Shown: positions 1 to 9,210 of the stretch, piece by piece
Layout: each line of letters starts with the position of its first letter
How positions within the stretch are numbered: the stretch's first letter is position 1
Source of the DNA: Actinomycetota bacterium
GTDB lineage: Bacteria; Actinomycetota; Actinomycetes; Nanopelagicales; Nanopelagicaceae
DNA length: 12,799 bases
Assembly (NCBI GenBank): GCA_009699165.1
Contig: WLOR01000038.1
Location: 1-12,799 of the forward strand
Reading direction: 5' to 3'
Translations under genes and position numbers: made by a program
The notes under the pieces: generated by a model
What the model saw: the letters and a program-made list of their open reading frames with translations, nothing else
What the model was told of the DNA's origin: nothing
Databases searched by the model: none

Positions 1-123
1 ATTGCAATGGTAGATAAAGCCGAATACAAGCGACGCCAATATCCGCCTGGCACAAAGGTGTCGGCCCGAGCTTTTGGTAAAGATCGACGACTTCCAATGA
101 CATCGCGCTGGAATGAGTCCTAA
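1..123 (+). CDS. nadE: NAD+ synthase (glutamine-dependent type), C-terminal fragment
   Basis: Frame 1 is open from the window edge to the TAA at 121-123 and gives 40 residues. The fragment contains [20 protein letters not shown] followed by DRRLPM, which I recognise as the conserved C-terminal tail of actinobacterial glutamine-dependent NAD+ synthetases. Those enzymes make NAD+ from deamido-NAD+, ATP and glutamine in the cytoplasm. Only the extreme C-terminus is present, so neither the nitrilase-like glutaminase domain nor the ATP-pyrophosphatase motif can be checked. The assignment rests on tail similarity recalled from the family. The gene is complete at its 3' end. No clear intrinsic terminator separates it from the cysK leader region. 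Confidence 0.75.
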   Translation: MAMVDKAEYKRRQYPPGTKVSARAFGKDRRLPMTSRWNES

Positions 124-127
124 CTTA

Positions 128-144
128 TTGCAAACTCCTTGCAA
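128..144. promoter_or_regulatory. Dyad of two TTGCAA motifs upstream of the cysK leader promoter
   Basis: TTGCAA occurs at 128-133 and again at 139-144, 11 bp apart start to start, with the spacer ACTCC. Each hexamer is itself palindromic, so the pair reads both as a direct and as an inverted repeat. It lies at about -52 to -36 relative to the predicted start at 180, where an activator would sit, and the promoter has no good -35 hexamer. The role as an operator is inferred, and no regulator can be named. Confidence 0.35.
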
Positions 145-167
145 CTCGCACTATTTAAACTATTAAG

Positions 168-180
168 TAGAATTGCCATA
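168..180 (+). promoter_or_regulatory. Predicted promoter -10 and start point of the cys leader-cysK-cysE transcript
   Basis: TAGAAT at 168-173 fits the actinobacterial -10 consensus (TANNNT, best TANAAT). The usual 6-nt gap places the transcription start on position 180, which is the A of the leader ATG. No convincing -35 is found at 145-150 (CTCGCA). The mRNA would therefore begin with the leader start codon. Confidence 0.5.
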
Positions 181-257
181 TGAAATCAATTATTAATTGG
201 TTATTTACGCGCAACCGCGTTATTGATTTCTGCCTGTCGACTTCCTGCAGCTGCTGA
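180..257 (+). CDS. Cysteine-rich leader peptide (putative cysteine attenuator of cysK-cysE)
   Basis: ATG at 180-182 to TGA at 255-257 encodes 25 residues beginning MKSIINWLF and ending CLSTSCSC. Three TGC cysteine codons (231-233, 246-248, 252-254) fall in the last eight codons, although cysteine is rare elsewhere in the window. There is no Shine-Dalgarno sequence, but a -10 hexamer (TAGAAT) ends six bases before the ATG, so translation is probably leaderless. The ORF ends 66 nt before cysK. Its Cys-codon region is complementary to the cysK ribosome binding site: 228-235 pairs with 314-321 with one mismatch, and 241-247 pairs with 313-319 with two G-U pairs. I infer that ribosomes slowed at Cys codons when charged Cys-tRNA is scarce would alter access to the cysK start. 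Leaderless polycysteine upstream ORFs with this kind of role are known in mycobacteria. The alternative is a chance short ORF. Confidence 0.6.
   Translation: MKSIINWLFTRNRVIDFCLSTSCSC
184..220 (+). other. Two small hairpins within the leader mRNA
   Basis: AATCAATT at 184-191 can pair with AATTGGTT at 195-202 around a 3-nt loop, with one G-U pair. ACGCG at 207-211 pairs perfectly with CGCGT at 216-220 around the loop CAAC. Both lie inside the leader peptide ORF upstream of its Cys codons. They could take part in alternative folding of the leader. Neither is followed by a U-run, so they are not terminators. A functional role is inferred. Confidence 0.3.
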
Positions 258-312
258 TTTTTATTGCACCTTCGCTCGCTTTAATTATCAATCAACCATT
301 TCACTTTATTCC

Positions 313-321
313 TAGGGAGAA
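313..321 (+). promoter_or_regulatory. Strong cysK Shine-Dalgarno with complementary leader segments
   Basis: AGGGAG at 314-319 lies 4 nt before the cysK ATG and is one of the strongest ribosome binding sites in the window. It can pair with the leader at 228-235 (UUCUGCCU against AGGGAGAA, one internal mismatch) or at 241-247 (CUUCCUG against UAGGGAG, two G-U pairs). Both partner segments overlap Cys codons of the upstream leader peptide, so this site is the likely point of control. Confidence 0.5.
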
Positions 322-323
322 TT

Positions 324-1250
324 ATGACAATTTATAACAACATCACAGAGGCGTTCGGAAATACACCTCTTGTTAGAATTAATAAAATAAACGATGGCGC
401 GCAAGGCAATGTCTATGCAAAGTTGGAGTTTTATAATCCAACATCGTCAATCAAAGATCGCCTAGGAATTGCAATGATCGATGCGGCCGAAGCAAGTGGC
501 GTACTCAAGCCCGGCGGAACAATTGTTGAGGCAACCTCTGGAAACACTGGGATTGGAGTTGCAATGGTTGCAGCAGCTCGCGGATATAAATCGATTTTTA
601 CCATGCCAGAGTCGGTATCAAAGGAGCGACGCAAACTCATTCTTGCTTTCGGAGCCGAACTTGTCTTGACACCTGCGGCCGAGGGCATGAAAGGCGCTGT
701 TGCCGCGGCCGAAAAGCTTGGTGAGTCAGGAGCCGTCTTAGTTCGCCAATTTGAAAATGAGGCTGGCCCTGCAATTCACTATGCAACCACCGGCCCAGAA
801 ATCTGGCGCGATCTTGATGGAAAAGTCGATGCATTCGTCTCGGGAATTGGAACCGGCGGAACAATCACGGGCACGGGTCGATTCTTAAAAGAGAAAAACC
901 CCGCAATTAAAGTATTTGGTGTCGAACCTGCGGCTTCACCAATTTTAAATGGTGGAGCTCCAGGACCACACCCACTCCAAGGTATTGGACCAAACTTTAT
1001 TCCCAATATTCTCGATCGCACCGTCTATGACGAGATTCTGGATGCAACTGCAGATGATGCAATCAAATATGCGCGCAGAGCAGCAGCAGAAGAGGGAATC
1101 TTGGCTGGAATATCTTCAGGTGCAACTTTGTGGGCAGCCATTGAAATAGCAAAGCGTCCGGAGTTTGCCGGAAAAAACATCGTTGTAATTCTGGCCTCAT
1201 CAGGCGAAAGATATCTTTCAACAATCTTGTATCAAGATTTAGCGGAATAA
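324..1250 (+). CDS. cysK: Cysteine synthase (O-acetylserine sulfhydrylase)
   Basis: This is a 308-residue cytoplasmic PLP enzyme that makes L-cysteine from O-acetylserine and sulfide. Visible family features in order are the N-terminal GNTPLVRI (12-19), the PLP lysine K44 in NPTSSIKDR, the substrate loop TSGNT (71-75), QFEN (142-145), the phosphate-binding loop GTGGT (176-180), GISSGA near residue 262, and the end GERYLST. The length is normal for CysK. The start is fixed by the Shine-Dalgarno AGGGAG at 314-319. The gene directly abuts cysE, so substrate supply and cysteine synthesis are co-expressed. It is probably controlled by the upstream cysteine-rich leader ORF. A cystathionine beta-synthase is unlikely because there is no regulatory domain and the next gene is a serine acetyltransferase. 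Confidence 0.95.
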   Translation: MTIYNNITEAFGNTPLVRINKINDGAQGNVYAKLEFYNPTSSIKDRLGIAMIDAAEASGVLKPGGTIVEATSGNTGIGVAMVAAARGYKSIFTMPESVSKERRKLILAFGAELVLTPAAEGMKGAVAAAEKLGESGAVLVRQFENEAGPAIHYATTGPEIWRDLDGKVDAFVSGIGTGGTITGTGRFLKEKNPAIKVFGVEPAASPILNGGAPGPHPLQGIGPNFIPNILDRTVYDEILDATADDAIKYARRAAAEEGILAGISSGATLWAAIEIAKRPEFAGKNIVVILASSGERYLSTILYQDLAE

Positions 1251-1763
1251 ATGTCCTTAATCGATCGAATTGTTGAGGACCTCGATAACGCCCTTGCTCA
1301 TGATCCAGCTGCGCGAAGTCGTTTAGAGGTCGCTTTGGCTTACCCCGGCGTGCATGCAGTTTGGGGTCATCGAATCTCACATTATTTGTGGAACCACGGA
1401 TTTAAATTGATTGCACGAATTCATTCAAATTTTATTCGAACCTCTACAGGCATAGAGATTCACCCTGGCGCAAGAATTGGTCGAAGATTTTTCATTGATC
1501 ATGGAATGGGAGTCGTCATCGGTGCAACCACCATTATCGGCGACGACGTCATGCTCTACCACGATGTCACATTGGGGGCTCGTGGCGGTGATTTTGGAAA
1601 ACGGCATCCAACCATTGATAACGATGTAGTTATTGGCGCTGGTGCGCGCGTGCTCGGAAACGTGACCGTGGGCGAGGGATCGCGCATCAGCGCTAACGCA
1701 GTTATTACAAAGGACTTACCGGCGCGGAGCATGTTAAACAGCGCTGAATTCTTTGTTATTTAG
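1251..1763 (+). CDS. cysE: Serine O-acetyltransferase
   Basis: This 170-residue enzyme transfers acetyl from acetyl-CoA to L-serine, giving the O-acetylserine used by CysK. A short helical N-terminus contains the serine-site motif DPAARS (18-23). A left-handed beta-helix of hexapeptide repeats then runs from about 66 to 153, with FIDHG (H84), HDVTLG (104-109) and GKRHPTI (116-122). The protein is of the short SAT class. It stops soon after the last coil: the usual VVG-x-PAR closing segment is replaced by a tail ending AEFFVI. A C-terminal isoleucine is the residue that SAT inserts into the CysK active site in the cysteine synthase complex, so the tail may be functional. The ATG follows the cysK TAA with no gap, which implies translational coupling. 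The other frames around 1700-1760 do not restore a longer family C-terminus, so a frameshift seems unlikely. Confidence 0.93.
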   Translation: MSLIDRIVEDLDNALAHDPAARSRLEVALAYPGVHAVWGHRISHYLWNHGFKLIARIHSNFIRTSTGIEIHPGARIGRRFFIDHGMGVVIGATTIIGDDVMLYHDVTLGARGGDFGKRHPTIDNDVVIGAGARVLGNVTVGEGSRISANAVITKDLPARSMLNSAEFFVI

Positions 1764-1806
1764 CCATTTAACACGGCTGTAACCTGCATTTGCAAGAATC
1801 TGCACC

Positions 1807-4862
<3,056 letters not shown>

Positions 4863-4884
4863 TCAACGCACTACCTTTACCCAT

Positions 4885-5616
4885 ATGAGTTTATATAGGG
4901 ATGAAGCCATTGTGCTGCGCACCCAAAAACTCGCAGAGGCCGATCGGATCATCACTCTTTTAACCAGAGATCATGGGCGCATTCGTAGCGTCGCAAAAGG
5001 TGTTCGACGCACTATGTCTAAGTTTGGGGCACGCCTAGAACCAGGTAGCCACATCGATGTTCAGCTTTATGCTGGAAAGGTTTTTGACACAGTCACCCAG
5101 GTTGAAGCGGTGATGAACTACGGCGAAGAGCTAACGGGTGATTATCAACGTTGGACAGTTGCTACTGCGATATTGGAGACGGCAGAACGATTTAGTCCAA
5201 ATGAACATGAGCCAGCTTCGAAAGAGTTTCATCTTGTCGTTGGTGCATTGAAAGTTTTAGCCCAAAATCGTTACGAGCCCCTGCTCATCCTCGATGCATT
5301 CTTGTTGCGCTCCTTAGATATAGCTGGGTATGCACCGTCCATGACCACATGCTCTAACTGCGAAAAACCAGGTCCTCATCGCTACTTTTCACTCGTCGGA
5401 GGCGGATCTGTCTGCGCTGATTGCCGACCATCTGCATGCGCAACTCCAGCACCTGAAACTTTGATATTAATGGAGGCGTTATTGAGAAGTGATTGGGAGA
5501 TTGCATCAGCGAGTGAGGGAAAGTTTCGCCGCGAGGCTAGCGGATTGATTGCAGCTTATTTACAATGGCACCTCGAACGCGGCTTAAGGAGCTTGCCAAT
5601 GGTGGAGCGTGTATGA
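4885..5616 (+). CDS. recO: DNA repair protein RecO
   Basis: RecO loads RecA onto SSB-coated DNA and anneals strands in the RecF pathway. The 243-residue product has the N-terminal OB-fold with the family start [20 protein letters not shown] (3-22) and [12 protein letters not shown] (31-42). A helical C-terminal region contains the structural zinc site C156, C159, C177 and C180 in two CxxC pairs, so it is of the zinc-containing type. There is no Shine-Dalgarno. A TACCTT hexamer at 4872-4877 lies seven bases before the ATG, so the gene may have its own leaderless promoter besides readthrough from leuA, 22 bp upstream. It overlaps uppS by 4 bp, the usual recO-uppS pairing of actinobacteria. Confidence 0.93.
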   Translation: MSLYRDEAIVLRTQKLAEADRIITLLTRDHGRIRSVAKGVRRTMSKFGARLEPGSHIDVQLYAGKVFDTVTQVEAVMNYGEELTGDYQRWTVATAILETAERFSPNEHEPASKEFHLVVGALKVLAQNRYEPLLILDAFLLRSLDIAGYAPSMTTCSNCEKPGPHRYFSLVGGGSVCADCRPSACATPAPETLILMEALLRSDWEIASASEGKFRREASGLIAAYLQWHLERGLRSLPMVERV

Positions 5617-6317
5617 CGATTCATATTCCTAATCACGTTGCAATTGTGATGGATGGCAATGGTCGTTGGGCCAAGGCGCAAGGCCTTGCACGTACCGCAG
5701 GACATGAGGCGGGGGAGGCCGCACTCTTTGATGTTATTGGCGGGGCAATCGAATACGGTGTTAAAGAGATTAGCGCCTATGCATTTTCAACTGAGAACTG
5801 GCGCAGATCACCTGAAGAAGTTAAGTTTCTCATGGGTTTTAATCGCGATGTAATCCGACGCCGCCGCGATGAGATGAATGAAATGGGAGTTCGCATTCGC
5901 TGGGTTGGGCGACCAAAGCGTTTATGGAGCAGTGTTATCAATGAGTTAGAAGAGGCCGAGGAGCTGACTAAGAAAAATAAGACTCTGACTCTAAATATGT
6001 GCGTTAACTATGGTGGACGTTCTGAAATAGTTGACGCAGCATCAGCTCTCGCTCTGGATGTAAAACTAGGAAAAATTAAAGTTGATTCAATTACTGAAAA
6101 AACCTTCGCTAAATATTTAGATCAACCAAAAATGAGTGATGTAGATCTGTTTTTGCGCTCATCAGGCGAGCAACGGACAAGTAACTTTTTGCCATGGCAA
6201 TCTGTCTATGCAGAGTTTGTATTCATGGATGTACTGTGGCCAGATGTCACTCGCAAAACCCTGTGGGCTGCAATAGAAGAGTACTCACAGCGCGATCGTA
6301 GATTTGGAAAGGCTTGA
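5613..6317 (+). CDS. uppS: Cis-prenyltransferase (polyprenyl diphosphate synthase)
   Basis: This enzyme elongates an allylic diphosphate with isopentenyl diphosphate in the Z configuration, making the lipid carrier for cell wall precursors at the membrane. The 234-residue product has [14 protein letters not shown] (8-21, catalytic D14), the flexible-loop segment [19 protein letters not shown], and [17 protein letters not shown] with [13 protein letters not shown], which are the five conserved regions of the family. The start at 5613 overlaps the recO stop (ATGA) and is preceded by GGTGGAG at 5601-5607. The reading frame extends upstream to an ATG at 5565, but that lies inside recO and lacks a comparable site. 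Chain length (C50 or C55) cannot be read from the sequence. The gene converges with zur, with only 4 bp between the stop codons and no terminator hairpin visible. Confidence 0.93.
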   Translation: MTIHIPNHVAIVMDGNGRWAKAQGLARTAGHEAGEAALFDVIGGAIEYGVKEISAYAFSTENWRRSPEEVKFLMGFNRDVIRRRRDEMNEMGVRIRWVGRPKRLWSSVINELEEAEELTKKNKTLTLNMCVNYGGRSEIVDAASALALDVKLGKIKVDSITEKTFAKYLDQPKMSDVDLFLRSSGEQRTSNFLPWQSVYAEFVFMDVLWPDVTRKTLWAAIEEYSQRDRRFGKA

Positions 6318-6321
6318 TTTC

Positions 6322-6687
6322 TTAACACTTACCACAGAGGCCAAAAATCTCGGCTGTGTGCCCAACATCTCTGAATCCATGTTCTTGAGCAATTACCTTT
6401 GCCCATTTTTCTACAGCTCCACCTTCAATCTCAACCGTATCCCCGCAGCCTTTACAGACCAGATGGTGATGGTGAGTATTTCCGCAGAGTCGATAAATTG
6501 CTTCTCCATCATCGCGACGGAGAATGTCAACAATCTTGTCGTTGACAAGAGACTGTAACGATCGATAAACGGTTGTTAAACCAATACTTTCGCCTTCGCG
6601 TTGCATTAAACGATAGACCTCTTGTGCGCTTGCAAAACCACCTGCGCGCTCAAGAGTGCTAAGAACCCTCGGATTAGATCTGCTCAA
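6322..6687 (-). CDS. zur: Fur-family regulator, probably the zinc regulator Zur
   Basis: The 121-residue product has a winged helix (about 5-65, with the recognition region GLTTVYRSL at 36-44), then YRLCG, HHHHLVCKGCG (72-82) and a terminal LCGKC. Cysteines 78/81 and 118/121 make the structural zinc site. The sequence follows actinobacterial Zur closely (HHHHLVC, VEIEG, HTAEIFG). It would repress zinc uptake genes when zinc is bound. The start is taken as TTG at 6687, because it overlaps the stop of the ZIP transporter gene as TTGA, has GGGAA six bases before it, and gives a family-like beginning. An ATG eight codons upstream (6711) is the alternative. Linkage to a ZIP gene and a Fur-type palindrome favours Zur over Fur, but the metal specificity is inferred. 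Confidence 0.88.
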   Translation of the reverse strand: MSRSNPRVLSTLERAGGFASAQEVYRLMQREGESIGLTTVYRSLQSLVNDKIVDILRRDDGEAIYRLCGNTHHHHLVCKGCGDTVEIEGGAVEKWAKVIAQEHGFRDVGHTAEIFGLCGKC

Positions 6688-7424
6688 CCGATATTCCCAA
6701 CAATAAGCCACATTGCAACAACACCAGTCACGGTAGCCAGCATGGTGATTCTAGATGGATGACGTGAATGTGCCTCGGGTAAAATATGAGAAGTTGCAAG
6801 GTAGATAACAAAGCCAGAAAACATGGCCAGATAAAGCGAAAGTGATGCATCGCTTATAACTACATAGGTTCCAAGTGCTGCTCCACTTACACGCATGAGT
6901 GCATCTAGCCCAAGGAGTGCTATAGCTCGCTTGGTCCAGTGACCGCTTTTAATAAGAAGTGAGACAGTATTGAGCCCATCTGAAAAAGCGTGAGATAAAA
7001 TCGCTATAAATACTGCAAAGCCAAGAGCATCGCTAATTTTAAAAGATAGACCCAAAGCAACGCCATCGAGAAATACATGCCCACCCATTGCAAGAGCGCC
7101 AAGTGTGCCCGCGATATTTACGGAGTGGTCGTGCTCATGTCCATAATCTGACTCTGCTGGCTCGTGCGAACCAAAAATCTGCTCAGCAAAGTGCAGAGCA
7201 AGAAATCCAAGAACAAAGGCGATGGCAACAGTTGGAACATTTCCAAATTTTTGAGTATTGAGTTCAAAGACTTCGGGAAGTAAATCAAAGGCGACTAGTC
7301 CAAGAAGTAGGCCCGCTGAAAGTCCAAGGACAAGGTGAAGGCGGTCGCGTGAACGGATTGCGAGGAATCCGCCGGCCGATGTAGCGATAGCGGTAACTGC
7401 TGCTAGTGCGATAGCTGTATTCAT
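6684..7424 (-). CDS. ZIP-family metal (zinc) transporter
   Basis: The 246-residue membrane protein has about eight hydrophobic segments: roughly 3-22, 30-48, 63-82, 103-125, 132-155, 167-190, 195-214 and 228-244. Metal-site motifs are HVFLDGVALG (116-125) and LSHAFSDGLN (144-152), matching the paired H-x(3)-D/E-G signatures of ZIP transmembrane helices 4 and 5. HILPEAH follows at 213-219. A His/Asp-rich loop at 95-100 (GHEHDH) precedes helix 4, as in many ZIP proteins. It probably imports Zn2+ or a related divalent metal into the cytoplasm. It is the first gene of an operon with zur (TTGA overlap), and a Fur-family palindrome lies 15 bp before the ATG, so repression by metal-bound Zur is expected. 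Zinc as the substrate is inferred from context. Confidence 0.88.
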   Translation of the reverse strand: MNTAIALAAVTAIATSAGGFLAIRSRDRLHLVLGLSAGLLLGLVAFDLLPEVFELNTQKFGNVPTVAIAFVLGFLALHFAEQIFGSHEPAESDYGHEHDHSVNIAGTLGALAMGGHVFLDGVALGLSFKISDALGFAVFIAILSHAFSDGLNTVSLLIKSGHWTKRAIALLGLDALMRVSGAALGTYVVISDASLSLYLAMFSGFVIYLATSHILPEAHSRHPSRITMLATVTGVVAMWLIVGNIG

Positions 7425-7430
7425 AGTGGT

Positions 7431-7459
7431 ACCGTATCAAATATGAAAATGATTGTCAT
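7431..7459 (-). promoter_or_regulatory. Predicted promoter of the zip-zur operon
   Basis: On the - strand, ATGACA (7459-7454, one mismatch to TTGACA) and TACGGT (7436-7431) are separated by 17 bp. Six bases separate the -10 from the ATG at 7424, so the transcript would be leaderless. The -35 lies in the centre of the palindrome at 7440-7468, so a bound repressor would block it. Confidence 0.5.
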
Positions 7460-7468
7460 TTTCATATT
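7440..7468. promoter_or_regulatory. Zur/Fur-type operator palindrome
   Basis: There is a perfect inverted repeat with 13-bp arms (7440-7452 and 7456-7468) and a 3-bp centre TTG. The core contains two overlapping 7-1-7 Fur-family half-site pairs offset by 6 bp: TGAAAATGATTGTCA at 7444-7458 and TGATTGTCATTTTCA at 7450-7464. The TGAAAAT/ATTTTCA arms resemble Zur boxes of actinobacteria. It sits between the divergent zip-zur operon and the ABM-domain gene and could control both. That it binds the Zur protein encoded next door is inferred. Confidence 0.8.
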
Positions 7469-7486
7469 AAAGACCGCTTGGGACTG

Positions 7487-7499
7487 TAGGCTCCATCCA
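7487..7499 (+). promoter_or_regulatory. Predicted -10 and start of the ABM-domain gene
   Basis: TAGGCT at 7487-7492 is followed by six bases and then the ATG at 7499, a spacing that would give a leaderless mRNA. No clear -35 is seen. The position expected for one, about 7463-7469, overlaps the right end of the Zur-type palindrome. Confidence 0.4.
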
Positions 7500-7768
7500 T
7501 GCTTGCCATTGCGCGCTTTTCTATCGCATTAAGCCAGGCAAAGGATTTTCGCACTGATCTAGAAGCTGCCCGAGATGCCCTCGCCGAAGCTCCAGGATTT
7601 ATCGATGCCCAGATCGGTCAAAACCTAGATGATCAGACTCTGTGGGTTCTGAGCACGCAGTGGGAAAACATCGGCTCGTATCGGCGCGCACTCAGTGCGA
7701 TGCGCTCTAAGTTAGAGGCGATTCCAGTTCTGGCCTTAGCAATCGATGAACCTGGTGCGTACGAGTAA
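7499..7768 (+). CDS. Small ABM-domain (antibiotic biosynthesis monooxygenase-like) protein
   Basis: The 89-residue product resembles single-domain ferredoxin-like dimeric alpha-beta barrel proteins of the ABM family. It has a beta strand (about 1-8), a helix with DLEAARDALAEAPGF (20-34), the strand pair AQIGQNL and TLWVLSTQWEN, a second helix SYRRALSAMRSKL, and a final strand VLALAIDEPGAYE. No catalytic residues can be assigned, as the family contains oxygenases, heme-degrading enzymes and proteins of unknown role. It is divergent from zip-zur across a Zur-type operator and 62 bp upstream of glyS. It has no Shine-Dalgarno and appears leaderless. The family call rests on fold-like pattern and size, so I am only moderately sure, and the function is unknown. 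Confidence 0.6.
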   Translation: MLAIARFSIALSQAKDFRTDLEAARDALAEAPGFIDAQIGQNLDDQTLWVLSTQWENIGSYRRALSAMRSKLEAIPVLALAIDEPGAYE

Positions 7769-7830
7769 ACTTAACCTACGAAAGTAACACCAGTTGCTTT
7801 TCGCCGACAGCCAGCCGGACGGAGATATAA

Positions 7831-9210
7831 ATGGCAACGGATCGTTTAGAAAATATTGTAGGACTTGCAAAGCGACGAGGTTTTGTCTTTCCCTCATCTG
7901 AAATTTATGGTGGTCTTCGCGCATCGTGGGACTATGGCCCGCTTGGCGTCGAACTAAAAAACAACGTTAAGCGCCAGTGGTGGAAATCTATGGTCATGGG
8001 TCGCGAAGATGTCGTTGGCCTTGATTCATGTGTCATTTTATCCAAAGAGGTCTGGGAGGCATCGGGTCACGTTGCAACTTTTAGTGATCCTTTAACTGAG
8101 TGCACTGCCTGCCATAAAAGGTATCGCGCAGATCATTTAATGGAGGCCTATGAGGCCAAGCATAAAAAAGAGGCAACGTCATTAACCGAGATTAACTGTC
8201 CTGCATGTGGAAACAAAGGTCAGTTTACTGAACCAAAGCAGTTTTCGGGAATGCTAAAGACGTACCTTGGGCCCGTTGAAGATGAATCCGGACTTGCCTA
8301 TCTACGTCCTGAAACCGCGCAAGGTATCTTTATTAACTTTGATCAAGTCATGACAACTTCTCGGAAGAAACCACCATTTGGAATTGGACAAATTGGAAAA
8401 TCATTCCGAAATGAAATTACTCCTGGAAACTTTATCTTCCGCACACGCGAATTTGAACAGATGGAGATGGAGTTTTTTGTAGTACCTGGAACCGATGAAG
8501 AGTGGCATCAATATTGGATTGATACTCGAATGGCCTGGTATGTAGATCTCGGTATTAACCCTGAGCGTTTGCGTCTATTTGATCATCCAAAAGAGAAGCT
8601 TTCACATTATTCAAAGCGCACCGCAGATATTGAGTACAAGTTTGAGTTTGCTGGAACAGAATGGGGCGAGCTCGAAGGTATTGCTAATCGCACAGATTTT
8701 GACCTGAAAGCCCATTCGGCCGCATCAGGTAAGGATCTTTCTTACTTTGACCAAGAAAAAGGCGAACGCTGGACTCCATATGTCATCGAGCCTGCAGCAG
8801 GAGTTGATCGTTGCACGCTAACTTTCTTAATGGATGCTTTCACTGAAGATGAAGCACCTAACAGCAAGGGTGAAATGGAAAAGCGCGCAGTCTTAAAGTT
8901 AGATCATCGCTTAGCGCCAATAAAAGCTGCAGTTTTGCCATTGTCGCGAAATACTGATTTATCACCTAAGGCACGTGACTTAGCTGCCCAGTTGCGCAAG
9001 AACTGGAGCATCGACTTTGATGATGCCGGTGCAATTGGTCGTCGCTATCGCCGTCAAGATGAAATCGGAACTCCTTACTGCATCACTATCGACTTTGAGA
9101 GTTTAGAAGATAATGCAGTAACGATTCGCGATCGCGACACTATGGCACAGGAGCGCATCGGTATTGATAATGTCGAGGCATGGCTAGCACCACGATTACT
9201 AGGTTGCTAA
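7831..9210 (+). CDS. glyS: Glycyl-tRNA synthetase (class II, alpha2 type)
   Basis: This enzyme charges tRNA-Gly with glycine using ATP. The 459-residue single-chain form is the homodimeric bacterial/eukaryotic-like type. Visible are [12 protein letters not shown] (17-28), WDYGPLG (33-39), a zinc-binding insertion with C91/C94 and C123/C126, RPETAQGIF (159-167), class II motif 2 in [20 protein letters not shown] (191-210) followed by MEMEFF, and motif 3 around [12 protein letters not shown]. The anticodon-binding domain fills the last 100 or so residues. The start has GGAG at 7821-7824 six bases upstream. The 3' end overlaps the assigned start of dusB by 31 bp. The length is normal. Confidence 0.95.
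   Translation: MATDRLENIVGLAKRRGFVFPSSEIYGGLRASWDYGPLGVELKNNVKRQWWKSMVMGREDVVGLDSCVILSKEVWEASGHVATFSDPLTECTACHKRYRADHLMEAYEAKHKKEATSLTEINCPACGNKGQFTEPKQFSGMLKTYLGPVEDESGLAYLRPETAQGIFINFDQVMTTSRKKPPFGIGQIGKSFRNEITPGNFIFRTREFEQMEMEFFVVPGTDEEWHQYWIDTRMAWYVDLGINPERLRLFDHPKEKLSHYSKRTADIEYKFEFAGTEWGELEGIANRTDFDLKAHSAASGKDLSYFDQEKGERWTPYVIEPAAGVDRCTLTFLMDAFTEDEAPNSKGEMEKRAVLKLDHRLAPIKAAVLPLSRNTDLSPKARDLAAQLRKNWSIDFDDAGAIGRRYRRQDEIGTPYCITIDFESLEDNAVTIRDRDTMAQERIGIDNVEAWLAPRLLGC

Noticed and set aside
247..262. GCAGCTGC palindrome followed by five Ts just after the cysteine leader ORF, as a transcription terminator
   Set aside because: The palindrome has no loop, and the alternative CTGC/GCAG stem is only 4 bp with a 13-nt loop. 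Too weak for an intrinsic terminator; translational control fits better.
1690..1806. Frameshift in cysE explaining the short C-terminus
   Set aside because: Neither alternative frame after position 1700 gives the family closing segment, and the reading frame is otherwise intact.
1764..1806. Terminator or promoter between cysE and the glutamine synthetase gene
   Set aside because: Only a 4-bp AGCC/GGCT pairing without a T-run, and TAACCT at 1780-1785 has neither a well-spaced -35 nor leaderless spacing to the ATG.
5565..5612. Upstream ATG giving uppS 16 more residues
   Set aside because: It lies within recO and lacks a good ribosome binding site, whereas ATG 5613 has GGTGGAG and the usual ATGA overlap.
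6304..6558. 84-codon + strand open frame downstream of uppS
   Set aside because: It is antisense to zur, which has clear family motifs. The product shows no recognisable pattern.
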